This document shows positions 44,849-57,261 of a stretch of 64,000 nucleotides of DNA, piece after piece (positions within the stretch are counted from its first letter, which is position 1; the number at the start of each line of letters is the position of its first letter). The stretch covers positions 761,131 to 825,130 of the forward strand of contig NZ_HG005139.1 of NCBI RefSeq assembly GCF_000455265.1. Direction: 5' to 3'. A program made the position numbers and the translations under genes. The notes beneath the pieces are model-generated. The model did not search any database. It saw only the letters and a program-made list of their open reading frames with translations, and was not told where the DNA came from. Origin of the DNA: Paenibacillus antibioticophila. Its GTDB lineage: Bacteria; Bacillota; Bacilli; Paenibacillales; Paenibacillaceae.

Positions 44849-45526
44849 ATGCAAAAGAAAGAAACTGCAATAAAAGCGAGAAATCGACTTTTAGCCTCAA
44901 AGGTTATTAAAAATCTGCAAAGCAGAAAGTTTGAGGCTTATTACTGTGATAACGCCATAGAAGCTGTAGAAAAGGCACTATTATTTATTCCGGAACATTC
45001 TTCGGTATCATGGGGTGGGTCAGTTACGCTTGAGGAAATCGGGCTTCTTAATCGAGTGCGTCAAGGCAGCTATATAATCACTGATCGTGATAAAGCACAA
45101 TCAATGGAGGAACGTTATGACCTCATGCGCCAAGCTCTTTTGTGCGACACCTATTTAACGAGCTTTAACGCCGTTAGCGAAGATGGCATATTGGTCAATA
45201 TAGACAGTGTGGGCAATCGAACAGCGGCGATTACCTTTGGACCGAAAAGTGTTGTTGCTATCGTTGGGATGAATAAGGTTTGCAAGACCGCTGAAGACGC
45301 AGTTATAAGAGCCAGAACATATGCGGCCCCCATTAATGCATACCGCTGTTCGTGTTCGTCCAGCCCATTTTTACATTCGCCGCAAAAAACGCCCTGCTTG
45401 ATCAATGGTGCTTGCGGAGATTGTAAAACAGATGATTGTATCTGTTCTTACATCGTCCAAACAAGAATGTGTAAACCGGCCGGGAGAATAAAGATTATCC
45501 TCGTTGGCGAATCTTTGGGATTTTGA
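44849..45526 (+). CDS. LUD-domain (DUF162/YkgG-like) protein
   Basis: The 225-residue LUD-domain protein resembles LutC/YkgG-like lactate-utilisation accessory proteins. The N-terminal 'RNRLLASKVIKNLQSRKFEAYYCDN', the core 'VSWGGSVTLEEIGLL' and 'FGPKSVVAIVGMNKVCKTAEDA' are typical. A Cys-rich tail (CSCSSSP, CLINGACGDCKTDDCIC) may bind metal. Partner genes lutAB are absent here, so its redox role is open. GGAGGAAAG precedes the ATG. It is divergent from the Crp-like regulator. Confidence 0.85.
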   Translation: MQKKETAIKARNRLLASKVIKNLQSRKFEAYYCDNAIEAVEKALLFIPEHSSVSWGGSVTLEEIGLLNRVRQGSYIITDRDKAQSMEERYDLMRQALLCDTYLTSFNAVSEDGILVNIDSVGNRTAAITFGPKSVVAIVGMNKVCKTAEDAVIRARTYAAPINAYRCSCSSSPFLHSPQKTPCLINGACGDCKTDDCICSYIVQTRMCKPAGRIKIILVGESLGF

Positions 45527-45722
45527 ATAAGGATTATAGTTTAATAGCTGCCAAACGACATATAAAAAAGCCCCCATTGCAAGGCGAGTGTGGTGTGAGG
45601 GTAGTTTTGGAACAATGAAAAGAAACTACGCAATGACTGAAGTGAGGCTAGGGGAAATGACCCCTAGCCTCACTTTGTCAACAGTCCCTTGAATAAGGTT
45701 TTTTGTTTATTGATTATAGTCT

Positions 45723-45917
45723 CTAAATCGAAATTGGGAACGAATATTGAGCAAGTGTACTATTGTGATTTTTGTATGGACAGCAGAAGCGGACTAAACC
45801 ACTTATAGAACAATCTTCGATTGGTAGCCCACATAGTGACCCAGCCCATCCAAAACGTGACAATTTAATCCCTTCCCTCTCTAAAATAAAAAATACCGCT
45901 TTGATTGATGAAACCAT
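45723..45917 (-). pseudogene. Remnant of a paralog-A-type leader and start
   Basis: The minus-strand frame opens MVSSIKAVFFILERE, the same as the apparent N-terminus at 42128 (MVSSIKAVFLFHREE) because it lies in the duplicated hairpin. After the RBS-like GAGAGGGAAGGG it no longer resembles paralog A. I treat the 64-residue frame as a broken copy and not a gene. Confidence 0.45.
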
Positions 45918-46068
45918 GTGGTTTCATTAATCAAAGCGGCATGTGTTTCACACCGATAATTCTCTTTCAGATTAACAAAATCTGTACTATTGATCAAGAG
46001 GTTGGTTTTTTTGAGATCACAGTTTTCTAACGGCTAAGTCTGTCGAAATAATCGCACGAGCAGAACTT

Positions 46069-46114
46069 ATCACTGGCAGCGATGAGGTCAGGGATTCGAT
46101 CCTCGTAGGCGCCA
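46069..46114 (+). pseudogene. Decayed tRNA-Ala 3'-half, copy 2
   Basis: From ATCACTGGCAGCGATGAGG to TAGGCGCCA the 46 bases match the 3' half of tRNA-Ala(GGC) at 41028 with about five differences, including anticodon GGC. The 5' half is replaced by unrelated sequence, so no cloverleaf is possible. Confidence 0.75.
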
Positions 46115-46430
46115 CAACTTGGTATGACTGCTCACCCGCCTTTGCAATTTCCAAACTTGGTTTGACCGGTGCTGAACATAAGGCGTTCAAATCACTCTTC
46201 AGGCAGTTCAAACACTTTAAGAACCCTACGAACCTGGCAAGAAGAGGTCGGCAATTATCATTGCTGTTAATGGGCAAGTGTGACGGAAGAAGGTCATATA
46301 ATCAAAGCCATTATAATGTAGGGATCCTGATGGCATGTAATCGACATCATTTGTTTCATTAATCCTCAAGCACTGATTTTTAGATGGAGTCTTAAAAAAT
46401 ATACTGTTATCAGTTACTTACAGCGGAGAC

Positions 46431-46455
46431 ACATTTGACTTTAACTACATATGAT
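46431..46455 (+). promoter_or_regulatory. Sigma-K-like promoter of the giant collagen gene
   Basis: AC (46431-46432), 15 bases and CATATGAT (46448-46455) repeat the arrangement seen before the short collagen gene. The start codon follows 31 bases later. Confidence 0.5.
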
Positions 46456-46485
46456 GTACAAGTCTCTGATTTCATTGGAGTAATT

Positions 46486-50718
<4,233 letters not shown>

Positions 50719-51816
50719 ATGATTACCATAAGCCTTTGTATGATCGTAAAGAACGAAGAAGAAGTTCTTGCTCGCTGTCTGGACTCTGCCAAAGATATTG
50801 TCGATGAAATTAACATTATTGATACGGGCTCAACAGACCGTACGATAGAAATCGCCAAACAATATACGGACCGAGTTTTTCACTTTCCGTGGACTGGCAG
50901 CTTCTCGGAAGCGAGAAATCATGCTTTTACTTATGCAACGAAAGAGTACATTCTATATTTGGATGCTGATGACGTTATTCTTGAGGGAGACCGACAAGCA
51001 TTTCTCGAGCTTAAAGAAACATTAGATCCAGCCGTGGATTCCGTCTCTATGTTTTACAATGCGGGCATGGATGAATTCGGAAACGTCACGCTTCGTTATC
51101 GCCGTAACCGTTTGGTTAAAACAGCTAAAAATTTTCAATGGCGCGGAGAGGTACACAATTATTTGGAAGTGAGCGGTTATGTTATCAACTCAGACGTGGC
51201 TATCACCCATAAGAAGACGGAGCACAAAGTCGGAAGAAACTTGAAAATTTACGAAACCAAGATCGCCCGAGGCGATACCTTCAGCGCACGAGACTATTTT
51301 TACTATGGAAATGAATTGAGGGAGAATGGTCATTACGAAAAAGCCATTGAGAGCTATGAGGAAAATTTGAAGCTTAGAGAAGGATGGGTCGAGGATAAAA
51401 TCAACGCATGCATCAATATGGCAGATTGCTATCGTTTTCTCGGAAATATGCAGCAAGAATTTGCCTCATTGTGCCGCTCCTTCGATTACAGTAAACCCAG
51501 AGCTGAAGTAGCAAGCCGGCTTGGATATTATTTTTATCGGAAAAATGACTATCATACAGCTATTTTCTGGTATGACTTGGCCACAAAGCTGCCTGCCGAT
51601 ACGAATCAGTGGAGCTTCAGTTTTCCTGCCTACTGGACCTGGTACCCGCATCTTCATATGAGCGTTTGTTATTACCGTCTAGGTCTATTTAAGGAATCAT
51701 ACCTTCATAACGAAGAGGCCAGGAAATATAGACCTGATGACAAAAGTATTGTTCATAACAAAAAGCTGCTTGAGGAGAAGCTGAATATCACGGATGAACA
51801 GGAACAACTTTTATAA
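50719..51816 (+). CDS. Family 2 glycosyltransferase with TPR-like C-terminus
   Basis: A 365-residue cytoplasmic enzyme. The GT-A domain (1-220) begins 'ISLCMIVKNEEEVLARCLDSA', has 'INIIDTGSTDRTIEIAKQY' and the metal-binding DXD in 'ILYLDADDVILEGD'. From about 230 helical repeats resembling TPRs follow ('ARDYFYYGNELRENGHYEKAIESY' and 'MADCYRFLGNMQQEF', 'SRLGYYFYRKNDYHTAIFWY'). This SPBc2/BclA-gene-neighbour type is often next to collagen-like genes and probably glycosylates their Thr residues (inferred). ATG 50719 follows AAGGGA. Confidence 0.88.
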   Translation: MITISLCMIVKNEEEVLARCLDSAKDIVDEINIIDTGSTDRTIEIAKQYTDRVFHFPWTGSFSEARNHAFTYATKEYILYLDADDVILEGDRQAFLELKETLDPAVDSVSMFYNAGMDEFGNVTLRYRRNRLVKTAKNFQWRGEVHNYLEVSGYVINSDVAITHKKTEHKVGRNLKIYETKIARGDTFSARDYFYYGNELRENGHYEKAIESYEENLKLREGWVEDKINACINMADCYRFLGNMQQEFASLCRSFDYSKPRAEVASRLGYYFYRKNDYHTAIFWYDLATKLPADTNQWSFSFPAYWTWYPHLHMSVCYYRLGLFKESYLHNEEARKYRPDDKSIVHNKKLLEEKLNITDEQEQLL

Positions 51817-51851
51817 CTAAAGCTAAACCGAATCTGTTGTAAATGATTTAT

Positions 51852-51896
51852 AGGGAGGTTCTCTTTTCAACAAGAAAAGGGCTCCCTTTTTTATTT
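51852..51896 (+). terminator. Terminator after the glycosyltransferase
   Basis: GGGAG...CTCTTTTC pairs with GAAAAGGGCTCCC around AACAA, followed by TTTTTTATT. Confidence 0.85.
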
Positions 51897-51998
51897 ATCT
51901 AATTGCTCAAAATACGTTCATTAATTGAGAGTACGAGGCATTGAAATTGACGTTAGGTCAACTGATATAATCATAGCAAAACGAGACGGAGGGTTGTT

Positions 51999-54671
51999 AT
52001 GAATCTAGTGAAAATAACTGAAGTCACGGAAAAATTCGGCATATCCTCAAGAACACTCAGATATTACGAACAAGTAGGCTTGCTGAAAAGCGATCGTCCG
52101 CCCTTTGAGAAGCACCGTTTTTATGACAGTGAAAATATCAATCGGCTGCAGCAGATTTTGGTGCTGCGGAAAATGCAAATTTCCATCAAGGATATTCTGC
52201 GGATTTACGAAAATCAGGACATGGAGACTTTAGTGCAAAGCTTTGTTAAGCGCATGGAGGAAATTGATGACGAAATCAGCACGCTATCCCAATTAAAAGC
52301 CTTTGTCAGCGACTTTCTGAATGCCATGACTGCCCATGGAATCACCCATATTTCTGCTCTGCCCTTACTCTATGAGAAGGCGCAAAAAGAGCTTCTCTCC
52401 GCTTCCAAGCAGGATCTGTCAATGGAAACCTTGAACACCATTTCGGATAAGCTGGCAAAGCCGCTGGAGATGGATATTGTGACATTGCCGCCAATGCTTA
52501 TGATTACATCTATAAGAACGGACAGCAGGAAATCGGAAATAGAGAGCTTTTGGGACTGGTTTTCCGCCAATCAAATCCCCTTTGGTAAGCCGGGAAGCCG
52601 CACGATGTTTGAGTTTCAGAGCGGTGAGGATATTGTTATTATGCAGAAGCTTCCTGGCCAAATCTCTGACATGGAAAAGTGTAACGAATCAACAAAGGCA
52701 TTCCCATTTGAATACAGAGAGTTTACGGGTGGCATGTTTGCGGTTTCGTCCACTTATGCAGATGAAGACTTGGGGGCCTTACAGTATCGGATGCTGCAAA
52801 GCTTTGACGATAACCCAAGCTTTGAGGTGGACTTTCTTCATAATGGCAGCTTACGTCATGAAGCGTTGATCGAGGCCGTGTTTTCCCCTGAAAACAATCG
52901 GGAGCGGATAAATATTTATGTCCCTGTACGACAGCGCAAGCCTAATTTTGTGGACTATCCTGAGTTTGAAATTACAGAGAGTATCACTTATGAAGAAATC
53001 GAAAGAGCTAACCCGATTCTGCAGGAATATGGTATTGATTTTCACAAAATCACGCCGATTTATGATCCCCATTTTACGGTTCTGGAGAATGGCGAGGCTG
53101 AATTTATCGCATGGATTTCCGAAAGGAAGCTGGATACCAATGTGGCCGTGAGACTCCCGTTTCGGGTTGACATGGAATTTTTGGCGGAGGAAGAGAGTGA
53201 AGAATACCTTTGGGGAACAACCGAGGGTAGCCTCTGGTTCTCCCACGGAGGTTGCACCTACACCATGAATGCCGAAAATTATGCCGATAAAGCTTTAAAG
53301 AAACATGCGCTTTCTTTTCAGCAGCCTGTTCTAGGGAATGCATTTTCCTATCCGGAAATCGGGAATATTCCCCATGACCGCTATAACAAGCTGACGTGGG
53401 TTGTGGGTGAAAAGCATTTTGCGGTCATTTTGAACGGCGAAGTCCGCTTTTGCGGCGTTAGCTTCCCTTATATGAATATGGACCTACACTTACATACACC
53501 GGAGACGATAATAATTGGTACAAACGGGCAGGGGAAAAAGCGGTTCCGCTCGATCAAAATTTCACAGCTGAAAACCTCAGCGAAAACAAATACAACGCAG
53601 GGGGCATTGAAAATGAATGTGAAGCAGAGTAATAACACACTGCCTAATTTAAGGCAGATCGTTCATCCCGAATACGGTCAGAATTATTGGTTCAACGGCT
53701 GTGCGAGCTACCTGATGGAATGTCTGGATGAACGGGATTTCGACTATTGGTTTTTTGCGGGGCTAACCGGGGAGAACTTCACGCAGATTTATTCGAAGAA
53801 CTACTTTCGGGGTAGCGGCGTAGTGGATTACCGCCTGAGTGAAAAAGGGAACCATCACGTTATTGAAGAAATTTTTGAAAAATGTGGGTATGCGAGCACC
53901 TTTGTTCCGCTGAAGCAAATCCTGTCCAACCGTGAAATGTATGTGCAAATGCTCATGGCGTATATTGACAAGGGAATACCCATCATTCTAAATGATTATG
54001 GCAACAATCCGCATAACCGTTTTGGCTGGGGGGTGCTGGTAGGGTATGCTGATTACGGCAAAACCTTGCTCTATATGGGCGGCGACGGAACGGTGCCTGA
54101 TTCCATATCCGTGGAAGATTTATTGCCAAAGGGATATGTAGAGCAGGACGATCATTGCCATGGCTGGCTATTTATCGGTGAAAAACAGGAAAGCAAAGAC
54201 TTGGCTGGAATCTATCGGGAGCGGATATTATCTCTGCCTCAGCTGCTCACTTATGAAGGCGAGAACTATTGCTTTGGAGTAAAAGCATTTCATGCATGGG
54301 CAGATCACATTGAAAAAGGTTATTTCGAGAAAATTACGCCGGAAGAATTCGACAACTGGGGGATGCACACGGTTTACGTTTGCTGTCTTGCCACCAACAG
54401 CGGCGGTTGCAAGGGCTTTTTAGATAAGGCGCTTGCCTTGGATCCAAATATGACATTTATTAGCAGTATTGTTGAGCTTTATCGCAAAACAGGCCACTAC
54501 TGGAATGATGACAACGGTACGGATTTAGAGGCTTTGGGCGGAGGCTTTAATGTTACCCTAGAGGCATTGCAGAATAAAAGCAAACGTAAGAAGATTGCTG
54601 ACAAGCTAAGGGCTTTTGCGGATTGTATGGATGGGGTTTCGGCTTTAATTGAGCAGTTTAAGGCAAAATGA
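51999..54671 (+). CDS. Multidomain MerR-type regulator (MerR, GyrI-like, lectin-like, BtrH-like)
   Basis: A very long (890-residue) regulator. A MerR winged HTH spans 1-75 ('KITEVTEKFGISSRTLRYYEQVGLL') and a dimer helix runs to about 125. A GyrI/AraC-type effector-binding fold covers about 150-315, ending 'INIYVPVR'. A beta-rich segment at about 320-530 ('TEGSLWFSHGGCTYTM', 'NKLTWVVGEKHFAVILNGE') resembles a concanavalin-like domain. The C-terminal 350 residues ('HPEYGQNYWFNGCASYLMEC', 'GIPIILNDYGNNPHNRFGWG') resemble BtrH/cysteine-peptidase-like folds. Domains 3 and 4 are judged by eye. ACGGAGGG precedes ATG. It is coupled to the GyrI-like gene. Confidence 0.75.
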   Translation: MNLVKITEVTEKFGISSRTLRYYEQVGLLKSDRPPFEKHRFYDSENINRLQQILVLRKMQISIKDILRIYENQDMETLVQSFVKRMEEIDDEISTLSQLKAFVSDFLNAMTAHGITHISALPLLYEKAQKELLSASKQDLSMETLNTISDKLAKPLEMDIVTLPPMLMITSIRTDSRKSEIESFWDWFSANQIPFGKPGSRTMFEFQSGEDIVIMQKLPGQISDMEKCNESTKAFPFEYREFTGGMFAVSSTYADEDLGALQYRMLQSFDDNPSFEVDFLHNGSLRHEALIEAVFSPENNRERINIYVPVRQRKPNFVDYPEFEITESITYEEIERANPILQEYGIDFHKITPIYDPHFTVLENGEAEFIAWISERKLDTNVAVRLPFRVDMEFLAEEESEEYLWGTTEGSLWFSHGGCTYTMNAENYADKALKKHALSFQQPVLGNAFSYPEIGNIPHDRYNKLTWVVGEKHFAVILNGEVRFCGVSFPYMNMDLHLHTPETIIIGTNGQGKKRFRSIKISQLKTSAKTNTTQGALKMNVKQSNNTLPNLRQIVHPEYGQNYWFNGCASYLMECLDERDFDYWFFAGLTGENFTQIYSKNYFRGSGVVDYRLSEKGNHHVIEEIFEKCGYASTFVPLKQILSNREMYVQMLMAYIDKGIPIILNDYGNNPHNRFGWGVLVGYADYGKTLLYMGGDGTVPDSISVEDLLPKGYVEQDDHCHGWLFIGEKQESKDLAGIYRERILSLPQLLTYEGENYCFGVKAFHAWADHIEKGYFEKITPEEFDNWGMHTVYVCCLATNSGGCKGFLDKALALDPNMTFISSIVELYRKTGHYWNDDNGTDLEALGGGFNVTLEALQNKSKRKKIADKLRAFADCMDGVSALIEQFKAK

Positions 54672-54720
54672 CATGAAAAAGAAAAAATTTAAATCAAGCA
54701 CTTATTAAGGAGGACTTTTT

Positions 54721-55194
54721 ATGAATTTCAGAATCATTTCACTGCCTCCATTCAAGGCGGTAACATCAGGATTAGACAAGGTTGGTGATTTTTCCGATGA
54801 TGGGATTTTGAGAAGCTTTGACAAGTTTTTTTCAAGCGTGACACCTAAACCGAGCGAGAGCTTTATGCCCAGGGACTTCCTTTATTACGATGAAGAACAG
54901 CAGGGAATGGTTTGGCTTTGGGCATTAACGGAAAACGGAGAAACAGGTGGCTTTGAAACCATGGATTTCGACGGCGGGCTGTACATCACCTTTGCTTATC
55001 CTGACCGTGACGGGCAGGCACATGACAAGCTACAAAAGGAAGTGCTCGATTACGTTGGAAATTCTGATTTTCTTGAGCTTGATATCCGGCCGAATCACTA
55101 TTCCATGGGGCATATCATTACGCCGAAGGCTGTTATGGAAGCACAGGGCTGGGGGCAGATGGAGGTGTTTATTCCTGTAAAGATTAGTAGCTAA
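54721..55194 (+). CDS. GyrI-like small-molecule-binding protein
   Basis: A 157-residue stand-alone GyrI/SOUL-like domain: 'IISLPPFKAVTSGLDKVGDF', a central 'YYDEEQQGMVWLWALTE', the 'GGLYITFAYPDRDGQ' strand with the usual Tyr-x-x-F, and the end 'QGWGQMEVFIPVKIS'. Such domains bind amphipathic drugs. AAGGAGG precedes ATG. It lies 49 bases after the MerR multidomain gene, so it is probably in the same transcription unit. Confidence 0.8.
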   Translation: MNFRIISLPPFKAVTSGLDKVGDFSDDGILRSFDKFFSSVTPKPSESFMPRDFLYYDEEQQGMVWLWALTENGETGGFETMDFDGGLYITFAYPDRDGQAHDKLQKEVLDYVGNSDFLELDIRPNHYSMGHIITPKAVMEAQGWGQMEVFIPVKISS

Positions 55195-55389
55195 ATGCCG
55201 GCACGGGGAGAGGGAAAACTCGGCTGCCTCAAAATGGAGGACATAGGATGAATTCGTTCCAAGCCCCAAGCAGATTACTGGATAAGAACCATCGTCCCAC
55301 TATAACGGCTGTCTTTATATCCCGGATTGGGATGGCGATCTGGTAGTGCTCTCAAAGGATTGGACGGGTGAGGTAAGCGGGTATGGGAG

Positions 55390-55639
55390 TTTGGTGCGGA
55401 ATTTCGTATAAAGAGCGGGCGGGGCGATCAGATACTGCGGTATTTGGGTGGACGAACGGATATTTGTATGGAATTTCGTATAAAGATCTGCTTGTGCGGT
55501 TGCTATGAGGGCATTTGTACGAAATGTCGTATAAAAAATCCTGTATGGAGGGTAAAATCGGAAATTTTGTACGAAATATCATATAAACAGCAGTAATTTA
55601 GACGCCGACACGTGACTTTTATACGGAAAAACGTACAAA
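55390..55639. repeat. Array B: five 22-24-bp imperfect palindromes at regular spacing
   Basis: Units at 55390-55413, 55463-55485, 55514-55535, 55566-55587 and 55618-55639 follow the pattern TTTGTACGAAATTTCGTATAAA, itself an imperfect palindrome. The last unit is inverted. Start-to-start distances are 73, 51, 52 and 52 bp, so spacers are 28-30 bp in the regular part. The spacers differ from one another. Confidence 0.8.
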
Positions 55640-55727
55640 TCCCCGCTGCTCATCTTTTTCTTGAAATTGGAACGGGAATGACATACTATAATTATTAAAT
55701 CTAGATATGACTGGCGAAGCACGCCCG

Positions 55728-55767
55728 GTATTCCTTTAGTGATAAAGGATGACCGGGTATTTTTTTG
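55728..55767 (+). terminator. Terminator-like hairpin before paralog B
   Basis: CCCGGTATTCCTTTA pairs with TAAAGGATGACCGGG around GTGA with one mismatch, followed by TATTTTTTT. It lies immediately upstream of a gene, so it could be a leader attenuator as well as an end for upstream transcripts. Confidence 0.7.
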
Positions 55768-55796
55768 AGCAAAAATGGGGAATTGAGGTGAAAAAG

Positions 55797-56480
55797 TTGA
55801 GTTTTCAGGTTGAGCACGATCAGTGGATTGAAAGTCATTTAGCCAGGCGGCAAGGAGATCGAAAAGATGCGCTGAGGAGAGGGCATGGTTATGGGAACTG
55901 TTTATTTGCAGAAAAAGTTTGGTGGCCGCTTATGGGACACTTTAATGGCTTGCATCCCGAATACGAGGTGAAGGATTGGAGGGGACGGTCTTATTACACG
56001 GATTTCATGTGGAAATTGGGTGAGTACTTTTTCGTGTTCGAGATTATGGATTACGGTTCGCATGGGCAGGATCGGACGAAATATCGCATGGATTTGAATC
56101 GTGGACTCTATCTGCAATCGCAAGGTTTTCATTATATTGAGATTTCATTGGATGAGCTGAAGGAAAACCCTTTATTCATTGTAGCTATGCTTCGCGGTAT
56201 ATTGACGCCATATTTGGTTGCGCCGACGGGACAAGAAGGGGGCGTTCTCCGTAAATTCGGGAGAATTGAGCGGCAACTGATGCGTCTGGCCATTCGTCAC
56301 CATCGGATGATTCGCCCTGCGAAAGCCGCCAGAGAGCTGGAGCTTCACAAGGAAACGGTCATCAAGTATTGTCGGCTCCTTGTAGATAAAGGGAAATTCC
56401 GTGCGGTGCCCTCCGGGGCTACAGGTCGGGTTTACCAATATGAATATTTAGGCTCAACGCAAAGTCCTGATTTAATCTGA
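55797..56480 (+). CDS. Putative PD-(D/E)XK-like protein with C-terminal winged helix (paralog B)
   Basis: The 227-residue protein is homologous to the one at 41418-42128: 'RGHGYGNCLFAEKVWWPLMG', 'GLHPEYEVKDWRGRSYYTDF' and 'FVFEIMDYGSHGQDRTKY' line up with its conserved blocks. The D...E-I-M spacing resembles a PD-(D/E)XK site with Lys replaced by Met. Residues about 160-220 look like a winged helix ('IRPAKAARELELHKETVIKY'). TTG 55797 has GAGGTG six bases upstream; the upstream in-frame ATG-less extension overlaps the terminator. It sits next to palindromic array B. Function unknown. Confidence 0.7.
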   Translation: MSFQVEHDQWIESHLARRQGDRKDALRRGHGYGNCLFAEKVWWPLMGHFNGLHPEYEVKDWRGRSYYTDFMWKLGEYFFVFEIMDYGSHGQDRTKYRMDLNRGLYLQSQGFHYIEISLDELKENPLFIVAMLRGILTPYLVAPTGQEGGVLRKFGRIERQLMRLAIRHHRMIRPAKAARELELHKETVIKYCRLLVDKGKFRAVPSGATGRVYQYEYLGSTQSPDLI

Positions 56481-56534
56481 AAGGGACGGCGTATAGCGTA
56501 TAAATGTCCAGAGATATCATTAGTATCCTCCAGG

Positions 56535-56589
56535 TAACTACCCCACTTCAAAGTGCGTACTTCCGGCTCGTAGCATTCATCTTTACAAT
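56535..56589 (+). promoter_or_regulatory. Putative HxlR operator and promoter of hxlAB
   Basis: CACTT-CA-AAGTG (56544-56555) is a perfect palindrome, with outer TAC/GTA bases near it. TACAAT at 56584-56589 can serve as -10, while the -35 (TTCCGG) is poor, as expected for an activator-dependent promoter. Confidence 0.45.
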
Positions 56590-56623
56590 AAGGTCAATTG
56601 AATGACTTAGGAGGCTACTAACT

Positions 56624-57256
56624 ATGAAATTGCAGCTGGCATTGGATCTTGTAAATATACCGGATGGAATTGCACTTGTGAAAGAGGTTGAGTCCTACGT
56701 GGACATTGTTGAAATCGGTACGCCGATTGTAATTAATGAAGGCTTGCACGCAGTAAAGGCGATGAAGGATGCCTTTCCTCATCTGGAGGTGCTGGCCGAT
56801 CTGAAGATTATGGATGCCGGCGGGTACGAAATCATGAAGGCAGCCGAGGCGGGTGCGGATCTGGTAACCGTACTGGGCGTATCCAATGATATGACGATCA
56901 AGGGTGCAGTGGAAGAAGCCAAAAAGCAGAACAAAAAGATTTTGGTGGACATGATCAACGTGGCGGATCTTGAGAAGCGGGCGCGTGAAGTCGATGCGCT
57001 CGGCGTTGATTATATTTGCGTACACACCGGATATGATCAACAAGCGGTTGGAGAGAACCCATTCGAAGATCTGCTGACGATCAAACGTGCCGTGACAAAT
57101 GCCAAGACTGCGGTTGCAGGCGGGATCAAGCTTGAGACCTTGCCTGAGGTAATTAAAGCTGCCCCCGATCTTGTTATCGTTGGCGGCGGCATTACCGGCG
57201 CCGAGGATAAAGCGGCAGTGGCGTCCGAAATTCAACGCTTGATCAAGCAAGGCTAA
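56624..57256 (+). CDS. hxlA: 3-Hexulose-6-phosphate synthase
   Basis: The 210-residue TIM-barrel enzyme of the OMP decarboxylase superfamily condenses formaldehyde with ribulose 5-phosphate in the RuMP pathway, detoxifying formaldehyde. 'LQLALDLVNIPDGIAL' holds the first active-site Asp, 'LADLKIMDAGGYEIMKA' the DxKxxD-type catalytic motif, and 'VVGGGITGAEDK' the phosphate-binding loop. TTAGGAGG precedes ATG 56624. It is five bases from hxlB. Confidence 0.95.
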   Translation: MKLQLALDLVNIPDGIALVKEVESYVDIVEIGTPIVINEGLHAVKAMKDAFPHLEVLADLKIMDAGGYEIMKAAEAGADLVTVLGVSNDMTIKGAVEEAKKQNKKILVDMINVADLEKRAREVDALGVDYICVHTGYDQQAVGENPFEDLLTIKRAVTNAKTAVAGGIKLETLPEVIKAAPDLVIVGGGITGAEDKAAVASEIQRLIKQG

Positions 57257-57261
57257 GCAGC

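Larger units (their letters stand above)
45527..46485. repeat. Segmental duplication, copy 2, with flanking hairpin
   Basis: This gene-free stretch contains a strong hairpin AGTGAGGCTAGGGG/CCCCTAGCCTCACT (45641-45674). It is followed by a degraded leader of a paralog-A-type gene, the long CCGCTTTGATT hairpin, a pseudo-tRNA and the promoter of the giant collagen gene. From about 45890 rightwards it corresponds block by block to 42090-42655. Confidence 0.8.
55195..55796. other. Gene-free region carrying array B and a terminator-like hairpin
   Basis: The 600 bp hold no credible gene. They contain palindromic array B (55390-55639) and the hairpin at 55728-55767 that ends in TTTTTTT directly before the gene at 55797. 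Confidence 0.7.

Noticed and set aside
55390..55639. CRISPR array
   Set aside because: Spacing is regular, but the repeats are diverged, palindromic and one is inverted. No cas genes or leader are present.
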